From: Methylobacterium mesophilicum SR1.6/6
GTDB taxonomy: Bacteria; Pseudomonadota; Alphaproteobacteria; Rhizobiales; Beijerinckiaceae
Reading direction: 5' to 3'
DNA: 64,000 nucleotides
Assembly: GCF_000364445.2 (NCBI RefSeq)
Contig: NZ_CP043538.1
Location: forward strand, 1,433,612 to 1,497,611
The translations under genes were made by a program, and so were the position numbers. This document shows positions 28,577 through 37,371 of the stretch, one piece after another. Numbering within the stretch: position 1 is the stretch's first letter; each line of letters starts with the position of its first letter. Below the pieces are notes generated by a model that saw nothing but the letters and a program-made list of their open reading frames with translations, ran no database searches and was not told where the DNA came from.

Positions 28577-30042
28577 CCGGATGTCGGCAGAGCCCATCGA
28601 CGGGATCCGTGATCGCTTCCGGTCCGTCTGGTCCAGGCAGCGGGAGGCCCTTCGAGCGGGACACGCGGACGGAACGCCTGCTTCGAGGACCGGTCCTAGG
28701 GACGTTGCTGCGGCTTGCCGGCCCCAACGTCCTGATGACCACGGCCCAGGCCTCGACCGGCCTGATCGAGACCTACTTCATCGCCCGTCTCGGCACCGAT
28801 GCCCTGGCAGGCATGGCCCTCGTCTTCCCAATGCTGATGCTGGTCCAAATGATCTCCGCCGGCGCGGTCGGCGGCGGCATGCTGTCGGCTGTCTCGCGGG
28901 CGCTGGGCGGCGGACGGTTGGCGGAGGCGAACGGCCTGGTCTGGCACGCGGTGGCGATCGCGCTCGGCCTTGGGGTTCTCACGACCGGTGCGGCGCTCCT
29001 GGCCGGCCCGCACCTCTATGCCGCCATGGGCGGGCGCGGAGCCTCGCTCACGGCCGCGCTTGCCCATTCGGACGTGGTCTTTGCCGGCGCCGTGCTGCTC
29101 TGGCTGTTCAACGCGCTCGCCGCCGTCATCCGCGGCACCGGCAATATGCTGCTGCCAGCCGCAGTGATGTGTGCAGGCACGGTCGCCCTCATCCCGCTCT
29201 CGCCCGCGCTGATCTTCGGCCTGGGACCGCTGCCGCGTCTCGGGGTCGTGGGCGGAGCGGTCGCGGTGCTCGCGTACTACGCGGCCGGGATCGTCGTCTT
29301 CACCGCTTACCTGTGGTCGGGCCGCAGCGTCCTGCATCCGCCTTTCCGGCCGCCAGCCCTGTCGCGGGCGGCGCTGGCGTCGATCCTGCGGATCGGTGCC
29401 GTCTCCGCCGTCGTCAGCGCCACAACGAACGTGACCATTGCCACGGCGACCGGGCTCGTCGGCGTGGCCGGACCCGCGGCGGTCGCGGGGTACGGCACCG
29501 GCGCCCGTCTCGAATACCTCCTCGTGCCCATGGTGTTCGGCCTCGGGGCGCCGCTGGCCGCGATGGTCGGGACCGCGGTGGGGGCAGGCGACACGGCCCG
29601 CGCCCGGCAGGTGGCCTGGACGGGGGCGGTGATCGCCGGTCTCCTCGCCGAAGGCATCGGGGTCGGCGCCGCGCTCCGCCCTGAAGTCTGGCTGCGCCTG
29701 TTCGGCGCGCATAACTCCATGCTGGTTGTTGGCGCGCAGTATCTCCGCCTCGTCGGACCTGCCTACGGTCTCTTCGGAGTCGGGCTCGCTCTGTACTTCG
29801 CCGCCCAGGGCGCGGGGCAGGTTGGTTGGTCGCTGGCGGCGGGCCTGCTCCGGGTCACCGTCGCGCTCGCCGGCGGCGTGCTCGCCCTGCACCTTGGCTA
29901 CGGTCTGACTGGCCTGTTCCTCGCCCTCGGCGCCGGCCTCGCCGCCCTCGCCCTCGTCAATGCAGGCGCACTTGCAGCGGGGGCGTGGCTTGGACGCCCC
30001 GGGAATGCGACCGCTCTGCCCCAGGCACGGCTTCGGGCGTGA
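28573..30042 (+). CDS. MATE-family efflux transporter
   Basis: 489 residues. The ATG at 28573 overlaps the thioesterase stop (ATGA); the long upstream extension of this frame is a shadow. About 12 helices are visible with MATE features: LLRLAGPNVLMTTAQASTGLIETYFIARLGTDALAGMALVFPMLML, where the N-terminal repeat begins (shown in part: LGTDALAGMALVFP), and the mirrored second half ...GLVGVAGPAAVAGYGTGARLEYL. It is a Na+ or H+ driven drug exporter. It ends the operon. A second, unrelated export family in one operon is unusual. Confidence 0.9.
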   Translation: MTGCRQSPSTGSVIASGPSGPGSGRPFERDTRTERLLRGPVLGTLLRLAGPNVLMTTAQASTGLIETYFIARLGTDALAGMALVFPMLMLVQMISAGAVGGGMLSAVSRALGGGRLAEANGLVWHAVAIALGLGVLTTGAALLAGPHLYAAMGGRGASLTAALAHSDVVFAGAVLLWLFNALAAVIRGTGNMLLPAAVMCAGTVALIPLSPALIFGLGPLPRLGVVGGAVAVLAYYAAGIVVFTAYLWSGRSVLHPPFRPPALSRAALASILRIGAVSAVVSATTNVTIATATGLVGVAGPAAVAGYGTGARLEYLLVPMVFGLGAPLAAMVGTAVGAGDTARARQVAWTGAVIAGLLAEGIGVGAALRPEVWLRLFGAHNSMLVVGAQYLRLVGPAYGLFGVGLALYFAAQGAGQVGWSLAAGLLRVTVALAGGVLALHLGYGLTGLFLALGAGLAALALVNAGALAAGAWLGRPGNATALPQARLRA

Positions 30043-30288
30043 CCGGCCGCCAGGGATGGCGGTGCGGCACGTGGCGACGAGGTGAAGACACCGCGGGATC
30101 GATCGTCTGGACCAGCCGAGAGCGCGGCGGGAACAGCGTTGCGCTATTGGCTCGGCGAGACCGCGAGACATTGCGAACCCCGGTCACTCGCGCGTGCCGC
30201 GTGGACGATGATCAACGAACGCCATCAGCGTCGCCCACCCGTCCGTAACAGGCTCACCGCACGCGGTGGGACACGGTCCGCCTCGACC

Positions 30289-30831
30289 TCAACGTGTCGT
30301 CGACGCGATCGCCGCTTCAAGCAACTCCTTCGCCAAAGCCTCGTCATTGACGGCGCGCGCCAGGACCACGGCACCCACGAGCGTCGAGAGGGCGGCCAGA
30401 GACTGCTGGCGCCGCCGCCCCTTGGACAGCCGCGGGGTCAGCCCGGCGAGAAGAGCGGCGAGGCCCTCGACGCCCCGCGTGAAGCGGACGCGCATCTGGC
30501 TGTCGGGCGGCTCCCGCGCCACGTCGTTGGCCAGCGCAGCGAGCGGGCATCCCTTTCCGGGATCCTGGACATGGGCTGTCGACAGATAGTTCGCGATGAG
30601 GGCGTCGCCCGTCCCCCGGCGGTCCTCCGCCAGTGCCGAATCGAACGCCTCGACCGCCAGAGCGTCCTTGTTGGCAAACTGGCCGTAGAAGCCGCCGTGG
30701 GTCAGCCCGGCGGACGCCATGATGTCGGCGACGCCGACCCCGTGCAGACCGCGTTCGCGGAACAGGGCCGCCGCCATAGCGACGACCCTTTGCCGGTTCT
30801 GTCTGGCCTGTTCCTGCGAGACGCGGGGCAT
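30289..30831 (-). CDS. TetR-family transcriptional regulator
   Basis: 180 residues. The N-terminal helix-turn-helix (about 10-56) contains RQRVVAMAAALFRERGLHGVGVADIMASAGLTHGGFYGQFANKDALA, of which GLTHGGFYGQFANKDAL is the recognition region. The C-terminal ligand domain contains GCPLAALANDVAREPP, the GC-x3-x-L pattern seen in AcrR/NemR-like TetR_C subfamilies. It lies 74 bp downstream of the RND pump gene on the same strand, and a similar AT-rich site occurs before both units. It is probably the repressor of the RND operon and of itself. Confidence 0.9.
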   Translation of the reverse strand: MPRVSQEQARQNRQRVVAMAAALFRERGLHGVGVADIMASAGLTHGGFYGQFANKDALAVEAFDSALAEDRRGTGDALIANYLSTAHVQDPGKGCPLAALANDVAREPPDSQMRVRFTRGVEGLAALLAGLTPRLSKGRRRQQSLAALSTLVGAVVLARAVNDEALAKELLEAAIASTTR

Positions 30832-30868
30832 GGTCCGATCCTGCGATGAGACCTCTTATATAGATGCA

Positions 30869-30891
30869 CGGCGTCATTTAAGAAGACGCCG
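30869..30891 (-). terminator. small hairpin between RND pump and tetR
   Basis: CGGCGTC (30869-30875) pairs with GACGCCG (30885-30891) across a 9-base loop. It directly follows the RND stop. There is no T tract, so it is a weak terminator candidate. It also overlaps the putative TetR-binding region before tetR. Confidence 0.35.
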
Positions 30892-30905
30892 CCGGGAACG
30901 CTCCG

Positions 30906-33900
30906 TCAGTGTGCGAGGCCGGGCGGCGCTCCCGCAGCGGCGGCGACCGCTCCTGGGCGCGCCGCGCGCTCGACCCGGAACCAGAGGGCGTAAAGCGCGG
31001 GCAGGAACAGCAGGGTCAGCAGGGTCCCGACCCCGACACCGCCGATCAGCACGTAGGCCAGCGCACCCCAGAACACCGAGTGGGTGAGCGGGATGAAGGC
31101 CAGCATGGCGGCGGCCGCGGTCAGGATCACCGGACGGGCCCGGCGCACCGTCGACTCGACGATGGCGTCGTAATCCGACAGCCCCGCTGCGCGGTCGTGA
31201 TGGATCTGGTCCACCAGGATCAGCGTGTTGCGCATCAGGATGCCCGAGAGCGCGATCAGGCCGAGGATCGCGTTGAAGCCGAAGGGCTGGTGAAAGACGA
31301 GCAGCGTCGGGACGGCACCGACGAGCCCCAGCGGCGCGGTCGCGAACACCATGAACATGGTGGTGAACGATCGCACCTGCAGCATGATCACCGTGAGCGT
31401 CACGATCAGCATGAGCGGGAAGACGGACACGAGCGCGTTCATCGCCTTGGCGCTCTCTTCCACCGCTCCAGCCGTGTCGATGCGGTAGCCCGGCGGCAGC
31501 GTCGCCTTGATCGGGTCGAGCAGGGGATGGATCCGCGCGTGGACGTCCGGGGGCTGTCGGCCGTCAAGCACGTCGCCCTGAACGCGGATGTAGGTCTCGC
31601 GGTTGTAGCGCTTGAGCACCGCGTCCTCGGTGCGGCTCTCCAGGCGGACGACCTGCGAGACCGGGACTTGGCGCCCGTCATGCGTGGTCAGGGTGAGGTC
31701 CCCGATGTCGCCCAGCGATCGCCGCTCGGGGCCGGGGCTACGCAACAGCACGTCGACGGTGCGCAGGTTCTCACGGACCTGCGTCGCCGGCGTACCGTTG
31801 AGGTAGCTCTGCAGCTGCTGGCCGGCCTCCTTGGGCGTCAGGCCGATGAGGCGCAGGCGTTCCTGGTCGAGGGCGAGATGCAGGGTCGGCGTCCTGTCGC
31901 CCCAGTCGAGGTGGACGAGCCGCATATCGGGGTTGGCCGTCATCACGTCGCGGACCTGCTCGGCGATGGCGTGGATCACCGCGGGGTCCGGCCCGACCAC
32001 CCGGAAGGCGACGGGAAAGCGGATCGGCGGCCCGAACACGATCTGCAGCACGCGGACCCGCGCCTCGGGGAAGTGCCCGTCACTGACGAGCTTGCGAAGC
32101 TTGATGCGGAGCGCGTCGCGCGCGGCCGCATCGGGAGTCTGGACCACGATCTGCGCGAAGGCGGGGTCCGGCAGTTCCGGATCGAAGGAGAGCACGAAGC
32201 GCGGCATGCCCTGACCGATGTAGCTCGTGATCGCGCGCGCTTCCGGCAGTTGCCGGACGGCCGCTTCGACCTTCCGGACGCTCGCCTCGGTGCTGGCGAA
32301 CGCGGATCCGGTGGGCAGGGTCACCTCGACGATGAGTTCGGGGCGCTCGGAGTTCGGGAAGAACTGCTTCTCGACCTTGCCCATGCCGACCACCGCCGAG
32401 GCGAACAGGGCCACGGTGATGCCGGCCGCCAACCACTTGTGGTCGACGGAGGCCCGGACCACGCGGCGCAGGCGCCGGTAGTTCGGCGTGGCGTAGATCG
32501 CCTCGTGCCCGCCCTCCACCTTCTTGATGTCGGGCAAAAGCTTCACGCCGAGATAGGGCGTGAAGGTCACGGCCACGATCCACGAGATGATCAGCGCGAA
32601 GCCGACCACCCAGAAGATGTTGCCGGCATACTCCCCCGCCGTGGAGGCGGCGAACCCCACGGGCAGGAAGCCCGCGATGGTGACGAGTGTGCCGGTGAGC
32701 ATCGGCGCCGCGGTGGCGCTCCAGGCATGGGTGGCCGCCGCGATGCGGTCGGCACCTTCCTCCATGCGCACAACCATCATCTCGATGGCGATGATGGCGT
32801 CGTCGACGAGCAGGCCCAGCGCGATGATCAGGGCGCCCAGCGTGATGCGGTCGAAGTCGCGGCCGGTGACCATCATGACCACGAACACGGCCGCGAGGGT
32901 GATCGGGACCGCGAGCGCCACGACGATGCCGACCCGGAAGCCGAGGGCCACGAGGCTGACGACGATGACCACCGAGAGGGCGGTGAAGAACTTCACCATG
33001 AACTCATGGATGGCGTCGTCGATGACCTTCGCCTGATCGGTGATCTTGGTGAAGGTGATGCCCGCCGGGAGTTCGTGGTGGATCGCCACCTCCTCGGCGT
33101 TCAGCGCCTCGCCGAGGGCCAGCCCGTTGAATCCCGGCTTCATCACCAGTCCGAGCATCAGGGCCGGCTCGCCGTCGTTGCGGATCGCGAAGACCTTCGG
33201 ATCCTCGTAGCCGCGCTTCACCTCGGCGATGTCGCCGAGCTTGAGACTGCGGTCACCTGCCGCCACCGGCAGGTTGCGGATCGCGTCGAGGCCGTCGATG
33301 GCGCCGTCCAGCCGCAGATAGACCCGCGGGCCATCGGCCTCGACGAAGCCGGCCGGCGTCACGTCGTTCTGGTTGGCCAGCGCCGCCAGCAACTGCTGGC
33401 CGGTGATGCCGAGCGTCGCGAGGCGCTGGTAGGAAACCTCGACGAAGATCTTCTGGGCCTGCTCGCCGAGGATGTTGATCTTCTCGACGCCGGGCACGCG
33501 CAGCAGCCGCTGGCGCAGATCCTCGGCGCGCAGCACGAGGTGCCGATGCGGCAGGCCCTGCGCCTGCAGGGCGTAGAGGGCGAAGTAGACGTCCGAGAAC
33601 TCGTCGTTGAAAAGCGGGCCGAGCACGCCGCGCGGCAGGCTCGACGCCTGATCGGAGAGCTTCTTGCGGGCCTGGTAGAACTGCTCCTGCAGCTTGGCCG
33701 GCGGCATGCTGTCCCTGAAGTAGACCTTCATCAGCATGATTCCGGGCCGGACCGTGGTCTCGACCCGATCGTAGTAGACGAGCTCCTGCAGCCGCTTCTC
33801 CAGCGGGTCCGCGACCTGCCGCTGGATCTCCGAGGTGGTCGCGCCGGGCCACGCCGCGGAGACCGCCATCGTCTTGACCGTGAAGGCCGGATCCTCGGCG

Positions 33901-34010
33901 CGGCCGAGCTTCTGGAAGGCGAAGACGCCGGCGGCGGTCACCGCGATGATCAGGAAGAGCGTGACGGCACGCTCCCGGACCGCGAGGGCGGAGAGATTGA
34001 GGCCGCTCAT
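30906..34010 (-). CDS. RND-family efflux pump inner-membrane permease
   Basis: 1034 residues from ATG 34010, whose ATGA overlaps the adaptor stop. Standard RND plan: TM1 (about 12-30), a large periplasmic loop, TM2-6, a second loop and TM8-12. TM4 carries the proton-relay acidic pair in LGLLVDDAIIAIEMMV. Typical text includes GVEKINILGEQAQKIFVEVS and ALSGILMRNTLILVDQI near TM10-11. The final residues end ALYALWFRVERA before an Ala-rich tail. It exports toxic compounds to an outer-membrane channel not encoded nearby. Sequence alone does not fix the substrate. Its adaptor gene is frameshifted in this sequence. Confidence 0.93.
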   Translation of the reverse strand: MSGLNLSALAVRERAVTLFLIIAVTAAGVFAFQKLGRAEDPAFTVKTMAVSAAWPGATTSEIQRQVADPLEKRLQELVYYDRVETTVRPGIMLMKVYFRDSMPPAKLQEQFYQARKKLSDQASSLPRGVLGPLFNDEFSDVYFALYALQAQGLPHRHLVLRAEDLRQRLLRVPGVEKINILGEQAQKIFVEVSYQRLATLGITGQQLLAALANQNDVTPAGFVEADGPRVYLRLDGAIDGLDAIRNLPVAAGDRSLKLGDIAEVKRGYEDPKVFAIRNDGEPALMLGLVMKPGFNGLALGEALNAEEVAIHHELPAGITFTKITDQAKVIDDAIHEFMVKFFTALSVVIVVSLVALGFRVGIVVALAVPITLAAVFVVMMVTGRDFDRITLGALIIALGLLVDDAIIAIEMMVVRMEEGADRIAAATHAWSATAAPMLTGTLVTIAGFLPVGFAASTAGEYAGNIFWVVGFALIISWIVAVTFTPYLGVKLLPDIKKVEGGHEAIYATPNYRRLRRVVRASVDHKWLAAGITVALFASAVVGMGKVEKQFFPNSERPELIVEVTLPTGSAFASTEASVRKVEAAVRQLPEARAITSYIGQGMPRFVLSFDPELPDPAFAQIVVQTPDAAARDALRIKLRKLVSDGHFPEARVRVLQIVFGPPIRFPVAFRVVGPDPAVIHAIAEQVRDVMTANPDMRLVHLDWGDRTPTLHLALDQERLRLIGLTPKEAGQQLQSYLNGTPATQVRENLRTVDVLLRSPGPERRSLGDIGDLTLTTHDGRQVPVSQVVRLESRTEDAVLKRYNRETYIRVQGDVLDGRQPPDVHARIHPLLDPIKATLPPGYRIDTAGAVEESAKAMNALVSVFPLMLIVTLTVIMLQVRSFTTMFMVFATAPLGLVGAVPTLLVFHQPFGFNAILGLIALSGILMRNTLILVDQIHHDRAAGLSDYDAIVESTVRRARPVILTAAAAMLAFIPLTHSVFWGALAYVLIGGVGVGTLLTLLFLPALYALWFRVERAARPGAVAAAAGAPPGLAH

Positions 34011-35091
34011 CTGACGAGTCCCGTCAGGCTCGCGGGGGCCTGCCGCACCGTCTGGCCGGCCTGGAGGAGGTGCGCGCCGAGCGACACGATCCGGTCGCCG
34101 GGGATCAGGCCGGCGACGACCTCGGCACCCTCTTCGGAGATGCGCCCCAGGGTGACCGGCCGGGGGCTGACGGTCTTGGTGTCGGCGTCGTAGGTCCAGA
34201 CCGCCGGGCCGTGACCGACGTCGAAGAGGGCCCCGAGCGGCACATCGACCGACGCCGTGCGCCCGGTCTCCGCCGGTTTGAGCCGGAGCGTCACGGTCGC
34301 TCCGAGCGGCGCATCCTCCCCCCGCCCGACAGGATGTAGCGCGCCCGGTACGTGCGCGTGGCCGGGTCGGCGGTGGCGGACAACTCGCGCAGCCGGGCCG
34401 GATAGGTGGACTCGCCCTCGGCATAGAGCGTCGCAGACGCAGCACCCTGGGCCAGTCGCCGGCTCGCCTCGGGCAGGAACACCTCGGCCTCGCGGGCGCC
34501 GTCCCGTGCCAGCTTGACGACGGTCTGCCCGGCGGCGACCACCTGTCCCGGTTCGGTCGGCACCTCCATCACGACGCCGTCGGAATCGGCCTGCAGTTCC
34601 GAATAGCCCGCCTGATTGGCCACCTGGCTCGCCTGGGCCTCGGCATTGGCGAACTGCGCGATGGCGGCGTCCGCCGCGGCCTTGTTCTGGTCGTAGGTCT
34701 GCTTGGAGGTCCAGCCGTCGCCGACGAGCTTGCGGCTGCGTTCCTCGTCGGCGCGGGCCTTGATCATCTGCGCCCGGGCCGCTTCGACGGAGGCCCGCGC
34801 CGCGTTCAGTGCCAGGGTGAAGTCCGTCCGGTCGAGGCGCATCAGCGGCTGACCGAGGCGCACATGGTCGCCCGGATCGACCAGGCGCTCGAAGATCTTG
34901 CCGCCGACCCGGAAGCCGAGATTGCTCTCCGTGCGGGCGCGGATGACGCCGGTGTAGCGCGCGATGCCAGCCGTAGCCGGGGCGACCGCAACCGTCTGAA
35001 CCAGCGGCGGCTCCGAGGGCACGGCGGTCTCGGCCGGCGAGCATGCCGCGAGCGCCAGTGCAGGAAGCCCGAGCAGCCATCTCGCGTCCAT
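34007..35091 (-). pseudogene. RND periplasmic adaptor (MFP), frameshifted in a G run
   Basis: The first frame from ATG 35091 (GGAGG upstream) gives a lipoprotein-like signal (MDARWLLGLPALALAACS, lipobox Cys17), lipoyl, coiled-coil and barrel regions. It then goes out of frame after ...RTYRARYILSGGG. The rest continues in another frame as EDAPLGATVTLRLKPAE...GRISEEGAEVVAGLIPGDRIVSLGAHLLQAGQ, ending at 34007. The switch lies at six consecutive G on the coding strand (34318-34323). Seven would restore one protein of about 361 residues. It may be a real inactivation, a slippage site or a sequencing error. It heads the RND operon. Confidence 0.85.
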
Positions 35092-35117
35092 AACGCGCCT
35101 CCGTCGTCAGCGCTTAA

Positions 35118-35159
35118 AAATGATAAACATCATTTATATGGTCGAGCGTGCTGGGTCAA
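35118..35159 (-). promoter_or_regulatory. promoter and TetR-type operator of the RND operon
   Basis: On the minus strand TTGACC (35154-35159) is followed 15 bases later by TATAAA (35133-35138). Overlapping the -10 and running downstream is the dyad AAATGAT-gttt-ATCATTT (35118-35135), with perfect 7-bp arms. This is the normal position for a TetR operator. A related string (AAATGA, then CATC and TATATAA) lies before tetR at about 30853-30878. Confidence 0.55.
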
Positions 35160-35903
35160 CGAATGGTTCTTCCGGCTGTGCGGCGTCGCACGCGCGGTTC
35201 CACTTCTGGAGCGCCGTCGCGGCGCGTCCCCGCCCTTCACGGGTCGTCGGGTGATCATGAGCCGGGCCGGTCCGGCGGCGCGCTCATGAGCGCGTCGGGA
35301 CTACAAGCCGGCGAGGATCGGCCGTTGGTGCCTACGGCGCTATTGCGACCGCGATGATCGCCGGCGGCGCTCGGATAGACCCGCGTCCATCGAGGGTGTG
35401 CGCCGGATCGAAGGCGTGAACTGAACGTGGTCGCGGTGAACCGCCCCAGTCGCGAGCGTCAATCATCCCCATCCCGGAAGGGCCGCGCTCGGGTCTCCCG
35501 GCTGGCAGCGTCGAGCCCTGCCGCCGGCAGATCCGCTCGACCTGCGGGGCGTGGCCGAGACCAAGTCCCGATCCGTTCGCAGCTATCTGGCAGACAGAGA
35601 TCGCCGGTGTGGCCCGGCGCGACGCCCATTTCGGCCTGGACGATGCCGACGCGTCCGCTGCGACGTGGTCGTGCGCGCTCAGGTCCGTAAGCCGCCTGTA
35701 GGCGCGCTGGTCTTCCGATCACCGTACCGACCAGATCGCTCCGCGGATGCGACGAGGCCGGCGGTGAGCTTGGCCTCGCCGTGTCTGCCCTCGGGCAATC
35801 TGCGTCCTGTCGAGATACACGGACCGAAGGCGCGACGCGTACGACGCGCCGGAGCCTTGCGCGGACGCCAGTTCTGGATTGCTGGCTCGCCCGTGCCCTC
35901 TCC
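35160..35903. other. 744-bp stretch without an identifiable gene
   Basis: Between the RND promoter and uraD. Short open frames exist on both strands (for example about 35427-35690 and 35459-35722, antisense to one another), but neither has a recognisable domain. Codon use looks less regular than in neighbouring genes. No inverted repeats or insertion-sequence ends were resolved. It may be gene debris at the border of the ureide island. Confidence 0.4.
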
Positions 35904-36422
35904 TCAGCCCGCGGGATCGCGGACCAGTCGGTCGAGCCGCATCCGCGTGATCGCGGCGATCTCGTCGAGGGCAGTCGCCTCTTCCTCGGCCCGCGCGCGC
36001 CCGAGGCGTTGCTCGAACAGCACCCGGATGTCCCGCAGGTCGCGGCCGCGCACGGCGACGATGAACGGGAAACCGAAACGCTGCCGGTAGGCGGCGTTCA
36101 GGCGGTCGAAGGCGTCGGCATCCGCGTCCGAGAGCCGGTCGAGCCCGGCGCTTCCCTGTTCCTGCGCGGAATCGGCCGTCATCGCCCGCGCCCGCGCCTC
36201 CGGACCGGCGAGTTCCGGATGGCCGTTGAGGAAGGTCAGGCGCTCGTTCGCCGGTGCGTCGCGCACGGCCGCCATCATGGCCCCGTGCAGGTCCGATACG
36301 GTCGCGAAGGGCCGCTTGTCGTAGGCCGCCCGCGCGACCCAGGCCGCATGCTCGAACACGCCGCCCAGGCGATCGACGAAGGCGTCGCGGTCGAGGTCGT
36401 TGATGTCGGCAAGCTCGATCAT
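35904..36422 (-). CDS. uraD: 2-oxo-4-hydroxy-4-carboxy-5-ureidoimidazoline (OHCU) decarboxylase
   Basis: 172 residues from ATG 36422. It converts OHCU to S-allantoin, the third step after uricase. The catalytic His68 is in TFLNGHPELA, E88 is in SAQEQGSAGLDRL and the substrate loop is RFGFPFIVAVRG (about 115-126). All match the OHCU decarboxylase family. It lies 5 bp downstream of uraH and is the last gene of the minus-strand ureide run. Confidence 0.94.
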   Translation of the reverse strand: MIELADINDLDRDAFVDRLGGVFEHAAWVARAAYDKRPFATVSDLHGAMMAAVRDAPANERLTFLNGHPELAGPEARARAMTADSAQEQGSAGLDRLSDADADAFDRLNAAYRQRFGFPFIVAVRGRDLRDIRVLFEQRLGRARAEEEATALDEIAAITRMRLDRLVRDPAG

Positions 36423-36427
36423 CGTGC

Positions 36428-36781
36428 TCAGCTTCCGCGGTAGGTGGTGAAGCTCGACGGCGCGCACAGCATCGGCACATGGTAGTGCTGCTTGGCGTCG
36501 AAGACGGCGAAGCGCACGACCGGGTTGTCGATGAAGATGTCGGCTTCCGACGTGCCGGGTCGGGACTGGAAATACTGGTCGACGTGGAATTCCAGCTGGT
36601 ACTGACCGGTCTCGGCCTTGTCGGCCGGGAGGAGCGGCCCGTCGGTGCGGCCGTCGGCGTTGGTGACGACGCTCTTGATGAGCCGCCACTGGCCGTTGTC
36701 CAGGACGGAGAAGTCGATGCGCACCCCAGCGGCGGGGCGGCCGCGATCGGTGTCGAGCACGTGGGTGGTGATGCCGGCCAT
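36428..36781 (-). CDS. uraH: 5-hydroxyisourate hydrolase (cytoplasmic)
   Basis: 117 residues, the normal length of bacterial transthyretin-like hydrolases. It opens 5-hydroxyisourate to OHCU. Signatures are TTHVLDTDRGRPAAGV (His7), the internal TNADGRTDGPLL arginine and the C-terminal YRGS that defines HIUase against true transthyretin. There is no signal peptide. The gene sits between a second, exported homologue (35 bp upstream) and uraD. Confidence 0.95.
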   Translation of the reverse strand: MAGITTHVLDTDRGRPAAGVRIDFSVLDNGQWRLIKSVVTNADGRTDGPLLPADKAETGQYQLEFHVDQYFQSRPGTSEADIFIDNPVVRFAVFDAKQHYHVPMLCAPSSFTTYRGS

Positions 36782-36816
36782 TGCGGATCTCCTGATGGTG
36801 TTGCGGGACCGGCGAC

Positions 36817-37347
36817 CTAGCTGCCGCGGTAGTACGAGTAGCCCCAGGGCGTGAACAGCACCGGCAGATGATAGCGCTGGCCAGCGTCGCGGATCCGGAA
36901 GCGGATCGGCACGAGGCCGAGGAAATTCGGGCTGGGCAGCTTCACGCCGAACTTCGCGAAGTATTCCTCGACGTGCATCACCAGCTCGTAGCGGCCGGCC
37001 TTGAAGGCGTCATCGACCAGGAGTGGGTCGGTGGTCCGCCCGCTCGGCGCGGTGGTGACGGTTTTGAGAACTTTGTATCCCTCGCCGTCGTGCATCGCGA
37101 GGTCGCAGACCATGCCGGCACCGGGCGTGCCGTGGAAGTTGTCGATGGCGTGCATGGTCAGGCGCGGTGACAACCCGGCCTGCGAGACGGGCGCGGTGTT
37201 CAGCGTGCCGGGCTTTGCCGGATCGGCGGCCGGGGCCGGCGTGCCCTGAGCCTGTGCGGCGCCCGTCGAGGCCGCGGCCGCGACGCTGAGCCCGGTCGCG
37301 ACGAGGCTGCGCCGCGTCAGGACGTATTTGTCCGAGGTGTGGTCCAA
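36817..37347 (-). CDS. Tat-signal 5-hydroxyisourate hydrolase homologue
   Basis: 176 residues. It begins with a long N-region holding LTRRSLVATG (twin arginine, residues 12-13), a hydrophobic stretch and an AQAQ cleavage-like site, so export by the Tat system is predicted. After a Pro/Ala linker comes a full transthyretin/HIUase domain: RLTMHAIDNFHGTPGAGM (His66), TAPSGRTTDPLL and a C-terminal YYRGS. All three catalytic features of HIUase appear kept. Urate degradation outside the cytoplasm is one possibility; another is that the domain has a new substrate. It is 24 bp downstream of the MFS gene. Confidence 0.85.
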   Translation of the reverse strand: MDHTSDKYVLTRRSLVATGLSVAAAASTGAAQAQGTPAPAADPAKPGTLNTAPVSQAGLSPRLTMHAIDNFHGTPGAGMVCDLAMHDGEGYKVLKTVTTAPSGRTTDPLLVDDAFKAGRYELVMHVEEYFAKFGVKLPSPNFLGLVPIRFRIRDAGQRYHLPVLFTPWGYSYYRGS

Positions 37348-37371
37348 AGCGCGTTCCTCCTGTCGATCGTA

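Noticed and set aside
30909..34193. 1094-residue plus-strand frame opposite the RND pump
   Set aside because: Antisense shadow of a clear RND permease; composition is biased and no motifs are present.
35427..35722. Overlapping short frames on both strands
   Set aside because: Mutually antisense, no ribosome site or domain; treated as a gene-free region.
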